Below, piece after piece: positions 55,883 through 64,000 of a DNA stretch of 64,000 nucleotides. This DNA comes from Linum tenue (Eukaryota; Streptophyta; Magnoliopsida; Malpighiales; Linaceae). The notes beneath the pieces were generated by a model, which had not been told where the DNA came from, did no database searches, and was given only the letters and a program-made list of their open reading frames with translations. The translations under genes were made by a program, and so were the position numbers. The DNA lies in NCBI GenBank assembly GCA_946122785.1, contig CAMGYJ010000010.1:27073608-27137607 (forward strand), read 5' to 3'. Position 1 is the stretch's first letter; every line of letters starts with the position of its first letter.

Positions 55883-58800
55883 ATGACGTCGGTGAACATG
55901 AAGATCGAAAAGTTCACGGGGAAGAACAGCTTCGCTATATGGCAGATCAAGATGCAGGCTTTATTAAAACAGCAAGGGCTGTGGGGGCCGCTGTCTCCAA
56001 AAAAAAAGAAGGCAGCGGTCGATGACGATGAGTGGAATACCCTGGAGGAGAAGGCCCACTCGACCATCATGCTATCGTTGTCTGATGACGTCATCATTGA
56101 AGTCGCTGCTGAGAAGACTGCCGCGGGCTTGTGGTTAAAGTTGGAGAGTCTGTATATGACGAAGTCCTTAACCAACAAGCTGCATCTCAAGCAACGGTTG
56201 TTCAGCTTGAGGATGTAAGAAGGTACGCCTTTGAGGGAACATCTCGAACAACTTAACTCTATTTTGCTGGATCTGCGTAATATAGATGTTCAAGTTGATG
56301 ACGAGGATGCTGCCCTAATCCTGCTGGTTTCTTTGCCGAGTTCATATGAGAATTTTGTTGATTCTTTTATTGCCGGTAAAGAAAGCATGTCGTTGGAGGA
56401 TGTCAGGTCTGCTCTTCATACGAGAGAGATCAGACATAAGGCGTCCGGATCTGGTACAGGTGGTGAGGCATCGGTTTTGGCTGTTACAGGTGGAAAGGGA
56501 AAGAATAAATCTGGTAAAGGGAATTCGAGCAAGAATTCCAAGGGTCCCGGTCCACAGCCAGGTGATGCTTGTCACAACTGTAAGGAAGTGGGGCATTGGA
56601 AGTACAACTGTCCCAAGAGAAGAGGGCAACAAAAGAAACAAGGTTCAGTTGCCGTGGCAGAAGTGGACAATAGTTCTGAAGACGATCTCGCCTTGGCTGT
56701 AGATGAGAAGGCACATCGTGGTGATGTGTGGTTTCTGGATACTGCAGCCTCATACCATATGTCTCCGAACAGGGATTGCTTCACAACCTACGAGCAGATA
56801 GATGGTGGTAACGTGGTCATGGCTAATGGAGCTGTCTGCAAGGTTGTTGGAATCAGGTCCATAAAGGTTCGGACACATGATGGTTCGTTCTGTACCGTGA
56901 ATGATGTCAGGCATGTTCCACAAATGACAAAGAACCTGATCTCCTTGAGTCTACTCGACAGCAAGGGTTTCAGCTTCAAAGGAAAAGGTGGAGTTGTGTA
57001 TGTCTGCAAGGGTTCGAGGAAGGTACTGAAGGGCGTGAAGCGTGGGACCTTGTATGCATTACAAGGGTCTGTGTTGTCTGGTTCTGCTGCAGTTGCATCG
57101 TCTCAGGTTCAACAGGAAGATATGACCACTCTCTGGCACATGAGACTGGGGCATATGAGTGAACGGGGGATGCAAGTTCTATCGAAGAGGGATCTTCTTT
57201 GCGGGCACAAGGTGCAGAATTTGGAATTCTGTGAGCATTGTGTGTTTGGGAAGCTACATCGCAGCAAGTTTCCCAAGAAGGGTATCCACCGAACGAAGGG
57301 GATACTGGATTACCTCCACTCCGATTGTTGGGGTCCTTCACGAGTTGAATCCATTGGAGGCAGCAGGTATTTTCTGTCTATTATTGATGATTATTCGAGA
57401 TTTACTTGAATTTTCATGATGAAGCAGAAAAGTGAGGCTTTCACGAAGTTCAAGCAGTGGAAGACATTGGTGGAGAATCAGACCGGTAAGAAGATCAAGA
57501 AGCTGCGAACGGACAATGGTCTGGAGTTCTGCAATTCTGAGTTCAACGAATTCTGCAAGGATGAAGGGATTGCCCGTCATCGGACTGTTAGAGATACACC
57601 CCAGCAGAATGGCGTTGCAGAAAGGATGAACCAGACATTGTTGGAGAGAGCACGGTGCATGCTCTCTAATGCTGGACTAGAGAGAAGATTCTGGGCAGAA
57701 GCAGTAAACATGGCGTGCTTCCTGATCAACCGTGGACCACACACAGGTATCGAGTGTAAGACTCCTTATGAAGTGTGGTATGGTAAGCCTGCTGATTACT
57801 CTTCACTGAAAGTTTTTGGGTGTCCTGTTTATTATCACGTGGATGAGGGTAAACTAAACCCAAGGGCAAAGAAGTGTGTATTTGTGGGTTACGGAGATGG
57901 AGTTAAGGGATTTCGAGTCTGGTCACCTTCTGAGCATCAAGTTATACTTAGTAGAAATGTGATATTTGATGAGAAGTCTATGTTTAACCCCATGTTGAAG
58001 GTTACTGTTGTTGAAGGTAGCAGGAATGTTGATAAGCAGGTGGAGCTGCAAACTCTCAATGAGAGTGAGATTGAGCACCAAGGTGGAGAAGATCAACATG
58101 ATGAGGATGTCTCTGCAGAGCCAGAAACTTCAGAGTCCAGTGCACGAGCTCAACAGTCTATTGCTTCTGGTAGACCGAAGAGAGCGACTGCAGGAGTACC
58201 TCCACAGAGGTATGGCTTCGAGGACATGGTGGCATATTCATTTCAGGTTGCTGAGGAAGTGGATGCAGGAGAGCCACAGTCCTATAGAGAAGCAGTTTCA
58301 GGTGGTGAAGCTGATCAGTGGCTTGCCGCAATGGGAGATGAGATGGAATCCCATGACAGAAATCAGACTTGGGAGCTAGTCAAACGACCACAGGGAAGGA
58401 AGATTGTTACAAACAAGCGGATCTACAAGAAGAAGGAAGGAATCACTTCTAAAGAGGGCATGAAATTTAAAGCTCGGGTGGTTGCACGAGCCTTCTCACA
58501 GAGGGAAGGAGTTGACTACAATGAGATTTTCTCACCAGTGGTCAGACATACTTCGATCAGAGTGCTACTAGCAATAGTGGCACATTATGACTTGGAGCTC
58601 GAGCAGCTAGACGTGAAGACAGCTTTCCTACATGGAGAGTTGGAGGAAGAAATTTACATGACTCAGCCAGAAGGATTCGAGGTTCCGGGAAAAGAAGACT
58701 ATGTTTGTAAGCTGAAGAAGTCCTTGTATGGACTTATGCAATCTCCGAGGCAGTGGTACAAGAGATTTGACAGTTACATGTTTGAGCTGGGCTACAGCAG

Positions 58801-59827
58801 AAGTCCATATGATTGTTGTGTATATCACAGCAAGCCAGAGGATGGTTCGATGATATATCTAGTTCTGTATGTGGATGATATGCTCATAGCTGCGAGGTCA
58901 AAGTCTGATATCCAGAAGTTAAAGGGGCTTCTCAGTGCTGAGTTTGAGATGAAGGATTTGGGAGCTGCTCTGAAGATCTTGGGTATGGAGATTTACAGGG
59001 ACAGGTCGAAGAAGAAGCTTTTCTTGTCACAGAAGAGCTACATCCAGAAGATACTGTCGAGGTTTGGCATGTCTTCAGCAAAGCCCTTAAATACTCCTAG
59101 TGCTTCAAATATTCATCTATCCTCAGCTTATGCACCGCAGTCAGAGGCTGAGAAGGAGTACATGTCGAGAGTCCCATATGCTAGTGCAGTAGGTAGCTTG
59201 ATGTACGCTATGGTATGCACTAGACCGGATCTTGCACATGCTGTTAGTGTTGTCAGCAGGTTTATGATACAACCTGGGAAGGAGCATTGGCAGGCTGTGA
59301 AGAGGATCTTCCGGTACCTTAAGGGTACACCTCATGTGGGGATTAGCTTCGGAAGTGATACAGAGTGCTTGGTGTATGGGTATTCTGACTCGGACTATGC
59401 TGGAGATGTTGACACGAGGAGATCGATGACCGGCTATGTATTCACTCTTGGGAGTTCTGTAGTGAGTTGGAAGGCAACTCTACAGTCGGCGGTGACATTG
59501 TCTACTACTGAGGCAGAGTATATGGCGTTGACAGAAGCTGCTAAGGAGGGAATATGGTTGAAGGGACTGGTTGGTGATCTGGGTCTACATCATGATCAGG
59601 CAGTGGTGTATTGCGACAGTTTGAGTGCAATATGCTTGGCCAAGGATCAAGTCCACCATGAGAGGACTAAGCACATCGATGTGAGGTATCATTTCTTGAG
59701 GACAGAGAAGAGGATTAAGGTGAAGAAGGTTGGCACCGCGGATAATCCTGCTGATATGTTCACGAAGCCGGTTCCACATGGCAAGTTCCAACACTGCTTG
59801 GAATTGCTGAATGTCTTGAGTGGGTGA
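55883..59827 (+). pseudogene. gag-pol polyprotein of element E, two nonsense codons
   Basis: One continuous frame of 1314 codons before the final stop, broken only by TAA at 56216-56218 (codon 112) and TGA at 57407-57409 (codon 509). Order: gag, CCHC knuckle CHNCKEVGHWKYNC (about 56569), protease WFLDTAASYHM (about 56730), integrase HHCC (HMRLGHMSE ... CEHCVFGKLHRSKF), catalytic D in LHSDCWGPS, D in RTDNGLEF and E in [12 protein letters not shown] follows ([27 protein letters not shown] near 58870), then RNase H ([19 protein letters not shown]). Both stops look like single C-to-T or G-to-A changes at Gln and Trp positions. All catalytic residues are still present. Confidence 0.9.
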
Positions 59828-59921
59828 CTCCGCCCTACGGGGCATTGATGGCGGGAGAGAGAGAAGGAGCAGAGTACATCAGAGATTTCAGAGGAAGAGG
59901 ATTCAAGTCAAGGTGGAGATT

Positions 59922-60176
59922 TGTTGATATGACTTGAATCGGACTATCAGCCGCTACGACTGGTAATCGGGGGTCTCGCTGACCTTCTCATACTCCTCTG
60001 TAATCTGTAATCTCCTCGATATAGTGAAATCGGCTCTCTCTCGCCCGTGGACGTAGCTAACACACATCGTGTTAGTGAACCACGTAAATCGTGTGTGGTG
60101 TTTTCGATTCTCGCTTTCGTATTCTTGCTTTGTCGATTCCAGCGATTTCCCGATCCGTAGCAGCGCGTTTATAACA
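59922..60176 (+). repeat. 3' LTR of element E, internally deleted
   Basis: 255 bp. After TCTCGCTGA it jumps to CCTTCTCATACTCC, losing 111 bp that in the 5' LTR contain the GC-rich part and the TATA box. Ends and target duplication are intact. Confidence 0.9.
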
Positions 60177-60429
60177 CGAAGTACCACATAAATAGCACAA
60201 ACTCCGGTTAACATCAACCAAGTGAGTAGTCGAGGAGCTTACATAAACTGGCTGACAACCTGCACTGCATAAGAAATATCTGGGCGAGTATGAGTGAGAT
60301 AACTCAGATTGCCAACCAAGTTGCGTTAAGTAGAGCCATCCGAAATTAAATCTCCAACATCCTGCCGCAACTTCAAATTCTGCTTCATAGGCGTGGTAAC
60401 CGGATCACAGGCATCCATGTGAGCCTTCT
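60177..60429 (-). pseudogene. Copia reverse transcriptase fragment
   Basis: Minus strand reads VKKAHMDACDPVTTPMKQNL, then LRQDVGDLISDGST, a TAA, and LVGNLSYLTHTRPDISYAVQ, the conserved end of copia RT, with a further stop. It is cut on the left by element E and on the right by the element G LTR, so it is the oldest of the three. Confidence 0.75.
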
Positions 60430-61783
60430 TGACACGCTGAAACACAACACCTAACAATGGCCAAGTGTAACCAATGAAAAAGACTGCAGTATAGTGGCAC
60501 AAGTAATAAATATCGAATCCACGAGTCTCTAGAGTTACTATTACTCAGCTTCAGTTCATTATCTAATAAACTAGATTAAGGATTGATTTATAAACTACTC
60601 TACTGACTACTCTACTAATTACAAGTTGGGAACTCACTTAGGTATGATTCCCCCTAGCTCCTCAATTAGATCCAAGTTGCAATTACCTTTGGTTGATCTA
60701 CTGTTGATTAAACTGCGGAAGATCCTAAATTAGCTTGGAATCTCTTAAGCTGACCAAGCCCTCTGGCAGGCGACTAGCCTTCACCGTGATAGACTGCTAA
60801 GGCGATTCACACAGATCTCTACTACTGGAATGAATTCCAGTACAAAGCAGTGAATTGATTGACTCTCGCACAACCAATTCACCACTATCAATCAAGGAAG
60901 CTCTCTTAACCTAATCAGATTCTATCTATCATAGGTTAAAGCAGAAATCAAGAGAATTTGATCAAGATTCAATTGACTCAATAAATCATGCCTCAATCGA
61001 TTATAATCAAACAATATAGCATCCAAAACTTCATACAAGAAAGATCCTAACACATTGAACTAGGGTTCCTCAAACCTAAGTGAAGGGAAGTTACTCCATA
61101 GAGAAGAGAGAGACTGCAGAAATCTGATCTAGATCTTCAATCTCCATCTCCAAGCTTGATTCCCGAACTCCAATGGCGAAGAAATCCTCCAAAATAGCTC
61201 CAAGAATATTCCCAAGTCGCTCTCTCTCTAGGGTTCGTCCCTTGGGCGTTGGGAAACCAAAAACCAAGCTCTCTCCTTTCCTTTGGCTGAAAATCGGGTT
61301 CTAACCAGAAATTCCCGATCACACGGCCAGGCCACACGACCGTGTGACTTCCCCAGCTGCCCGTGTGACTTTTTGCAAACCGCGGCGTTTTGATAAGTGG
61401 CTCAGCCTTCCTGCGCGGCCACGACACACACGGGCGTGTAGCCTTCCAGGATGCCCGTGTGGGATTTACCGAGCCTTCACACGGCCACAAGGGGTCCTCT
61501 ACACGGCCCGTGTGACTTTGCTCGTGCAATTTGGTGCCACACGGCCAGGTCACACGGCCGTGTAGGTTTTAGGCGTGCCCGTGTGGCTCCATCAGCTTCC
61601 CGCGAAATGTCCAATCTTCATACAATTGACCTTAAACTCGTTCCCAAGCCTTCATTCACGTGCTAAGAACTGAAATATCACAAACAAGAAAAACCTAGCG
61701 TGAAATTGGCCTAAAACGCAGGAATCGGCATCTCCAACGGCTCAAGAATAGGGGTAAAAACATGTGTAATTATTGGTCTATCA
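60430..61783 (-). repeat. 3' LTR of element G
   Basis: 1354 bp, TGATAGACC...GCGTGTCA on the minus strand. Shares blocks with 6056-7395, for example the TTCCCCGGGTGA-less leader near 60650-60900 and the first-exon-like GAACTAGGG block near 61057. Contains a CACGGCCGTG-type cluster at 61320-61570, partly decayed. Confidence 0.85.
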
Positions 61784-61800
61784 AAATCCCCCACACTTAA
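61784..61800 (-). other. Polypurine tract of element G
   Basis: Minus strand AAGTGTGGGGGATTT directly before the LTR start TGATAGACC. It proves that this LTR is the 3' one and that the internal region lies to the right. Confidence 0.75.
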
Positions 61801-63233
61801 CCGTTTGCTTGTCCCCAAGCAAACCTAACTCAAACCAATGCAGCTCTCCAGACCTTTATAGCAACAAAAACAACCCCGATCGTCGGTAGAGGATTTTCTA
61901 GATCATAAAGCAGCTTACGAGGTCAACTGGTCTTCTAAGACGTTCCCTATCTCTCTCAATGCGAGTACTAGACTCAAGCCAGGATCATGAGAAGAAGTAG
62001 AAGTAAGACAGTTAGTTCATGGATAAAGGGACTCATATCATTCACAACCAAGGACTCGTTGTACCGGGGTGCTCTTTCACTTCATTTCACCGTTGGAACC
62101 CCTTTTTCGCTTTCATTTTACTTTATTTTTCTTTTTTCATTCACTTGGCGGGGGTTCCAACTGCAGTCTTTTGCACGGTCGACCCTTATTAGTCGAGCAA
62201 CAGCAATTTCTGTACATTTGGCGCTCGCCAGAGTACTTCTTTTAAATCCTTTTCCTCAGCTCGTGTGGAGGGTCAATGAAATTAAGGGGGGTCGGAAGAT
62301 CTATCCGTGCCCTTAAAAGCACATCCTCAAGTAGGCAAATCGTTCAACGGGTGGAAGTTTTACTTGTACTAGAGACAGCTTAGCTTCACCTTGTAGGAGT
62401 ACCCCACTTAGGATCACTAAAATCTCCTCCAAAACCCGATTTTGTGCAGTGAACGGTGCACACACGTTGGGCTTACCCCATGTTTAAGATTTCAATGATT
62501 TCGACATGTAGGACCAACTGCTTTTCATTTTCCACGTGAACACCCTGTTCCATACACGAGTCCATAACACAATCCAAATAGAGTCACCATTACCACATGA
62601 ATTCGACGGTCTTAGCTCCACTAATTCACAAGATCAACTGGCACAGCAGAGAGCTAGATAGGAAAAATCTTATACTTCAACATCCTCCATAGTGCTACAC
62701 TACCTCCCTAGGTTGCACATTACTATAGAGACTGTCAATTCAAAGCATACTGAGCAGGCATTTTGCATGGAAACACGTACTTGGAGCCCTCAAATTTAAA
62801 AATTTGGACAGTGGACTAGGCTCCAAGCACACAAACAGCCAAACATTCACCCGCATACATAATCGAACACCCCCCCCCCCCACACACACTTAAGAACGAC
62901 ATTGTCCTCAATGGAGGAAAGATAAGGAGGGTAGAACGAAGTTACCAGATCAAGGGTGAATGATGATGGACGGGTTAGGCGGTGCATTCCAGGAAGAGAG
63001 AGTAATCAGAACACAAACACCACATAAAATCTCACAAAGGTTGAGTTATTGACTCTAAAATCAAATAACAAAACTGACTCAACCGAGGAGAAATAGAGAA
63101 AGAAATGCAAACCGACTGGTTGGGTTGCCTCCCAACAAGCGCTTCTTTCACGTCGTGAGCCGGACAATGGCTCCTAAGTTTCGGTCCACCCCAAAACCTC
63201 CTTGAAGTTGAGGTTCTCGTCGATGAGGTGGAG
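61801..63233 (-). other. 3' non-coding region of element G
   Basis: Same layout as 7396-9536 in element B: a T/C-rich tract (62095-62155), the shared GTACTTGGAGCCCTCAAAT block at 62781, a poly-C run (62871-62881) and CACACTTAAG. Near 63115-63150 the sequence matches 1255-1285 and 9480-9505. The CACGGCCGTG cluster seen in the 3' regions of A and B is absent here. Confidence 0.65.
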
Positions 63234-63887
63234 TCACAAGTCACGAGCATGTGGTATGACTGGTGATGGAAGCTCGTGCACTTGATGCAGATGAAGTCTC
63301 CATCCTAGAGACCTCTTCTTCTCTTCTCTCGTCTCATTGCCCCAAACCATATATGACAACATCGATTGACCACCATCGCGTCCACCAAGAGGGGCCGATG
63401 TCGATGTGGCCTTGGTCTGGCAAAGAGACACGGCAAATGGGTCCTTGCTAAGCAGTTCCTCGAAGTTTGGTGTGGATATTACTTGTATTATAGGGCCGGT
63501 GCAAGCCTCTTCCACCTCAACTTCATCCTCAGCCTGGACACCACTCGCTTCTTCAACCCCCCTTCCTTCTTCAAAATGTGGTCTCTCTCCTCGGAAAATA
63601 TCAAGAACTACCTCTTCTTTGCTTTCTTCCTCATCCTCCACAACTTCTTTCCTCACCCTTTCTATCTCTTCTTCTTCCATAACTGATTGGAGAGCAAGTC
63701 GCCATGCAAGGTTCTCAATAAGTTCAGCTTGCATCTCCTCGCTCGGGCCCAGCATGTCAGAGCGGAAATGGGGAAAGTTGTGATCTACCACCAGAGGATA
63801 CACTTGATCATAATTATCATGGGAGCTTTCCTTGACAACTTCTGTATGCTCCTCAACATCCTCACGATTGCCTTCTTCTACCTCCAC
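63234..63887 (-). CDS. Acidic ORF at the 3' end of element G coding region
   Basis: 217 codons, open to an upstream ATG at 63887 (the frame may extend further right). Very rich in Glu and Val (EEEEIERVRKEVVEDEEES). One less acidic block reads NFEELLSKDPFAVSLCQTKA, a short motif I have seen near the end of plant gypsy-type coding regions. No enzyme domain is visible. It lies where A has the end of integrase, so it could be an extra 3' ORF of this subfamily or a charged region upstream in gag-pol. Confidence 0.4.
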   Translation of the reverse strand: MEVEEGNREDVEEHTEVVKESSHDNYDQVYPLVVDHNFPHFRSDMLGPSEEMQAELIENLAWRLALQSVMEEEEIERVRKEVVEDEEESKEEVVLDIFRGERPHFEEGRGVEEASGVQAEDEVEVEEACTGPIIQVISTPNFEELLSKDPFAVSLCQTKATSTSAPLGGRDGGQSMLSYMVWGNETREEKKRSLGWRLHLHQVHELPSPVIPHARDL

Positions 63888-64000
63888 CTCTACTTGTATG
63901 GCAGCATAAAGGTTGTCTTGAGAAAACTGTGAACATGCTTTCTCAATGACCTCTATGTGCTTCTTTATGCTCCGAAGGGTATCCTCTATTTCACGGGGAA

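Larger units (their letters stand above)
55466..60176 (+). mobile_element. Element E: complete Ty1/copia retrotransposon
   Basis: 5' LTR 55466-55831 (366 bp) and 3' LTR 59922-60176 (255 bp), both TGTTGATATG...TTTATAACA. The target duplication CGAAG is perfect at 55461-55465 and 60177-60181. Primer site TGGTATCAGAGC at 55834-55845, purine tract AAGGTGGAGATT before 59922. One gag-pol frame with only two stops. The 3' LTR lacks an internal 111 bp present in the 5' LTR. Fits the Tork/Tnt1-like part of copia by its single long polyprotein and short LTR. Confidence 0.92.
60430..64000 (-). mobile_element. Element G: Athila-like retrotransposon, 3' part
   Basis: 3' LTR (60430-61783), polypurine tract and 3' internal region on the minus strand; gag-pol lies right of the window. 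LTR and 3' region match elements A and B. The left flank CTTCT (60425-60429) should recur at the far side if the 5-bp duplication is intact. Confidence 0.85.

Overview
This is a plant nuclear genome segment, most likely from a eudicot. The evidence is spliced genes with GT-AG introns, a plant-only CYP74 oxylipin gene, and a dense nest of plant transposable elements (Athila-like Ty3/gypsy, Ty1/copia, L1-type LINE, Mutator-like, hAT-like MITEs, CACTA, TRIM-like pieces). I cannot name the species. No rRNA, tRNA or CRISPR locus was recognised. All calls come from reading the sequence and the translated frames; no database was searched.

Layout. 1-12342: two same-family Athila-like gypsy elements on the minus strand (A, 1-7395, and B, 7396-12342), each carrying deletions. 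12343-12605: end of a CACTA element cut by B. 12679-12981: TRIM-like remnant. 13018-15928: non-autonomous LTR element C. 15987-17321: a hAT-like MITE and a short MULE, both with target duplications. 17322-20930: gene-poor DNA with a foldback MITE and a second TRIM remnant. 20931-28608: complete but decayed copia element D (minus) with an extra ORF in the env position. 29409-30125: kelch-like host ORF or pseudogene. 32293-39350: L1-type LINE (minus), broken by a hAT-like element and by 1.7 kb of unrelated DNA.

40126-48570 (minus) holds the one clear, intact host gene. It is a three-exon CYP74B fatty-acid hydroperoxide lyase (508 aa). Its 6.4 kb first intron holds a Pack-MULE carrying an AP2/ERF gene copy and two hAT-like MITEs. 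48817-55087 is an apparently autonomous Mutator-like element, inserted between the core promoter of the lyase gene and the rest of its upstream DNA. It has identical 84-bp ends, a 9-bp target duplication, an intact five-exon transposase gene and a convergent GRF-zinc-finger gene.

55466-60176: complete copia element E (plus) with a 5-bp target duplication and only two in-frame stops. 60177-60429: copia reverse transcriptase fragment. 60430-64000: 3' LTR and 3' region of a third Athila-like element (G), which runs off the right edge.

The most interesting part is 40-55 kb: a defence/volatile gene surrounded and filled by Mutator-family elements, one possibly still active and one that has captured a transcription factor gene. 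The second theme is the Athila-like family, whose LTRs and 3' regions carry clusters of a CACGGCCGTG palindrome with no assigned role.
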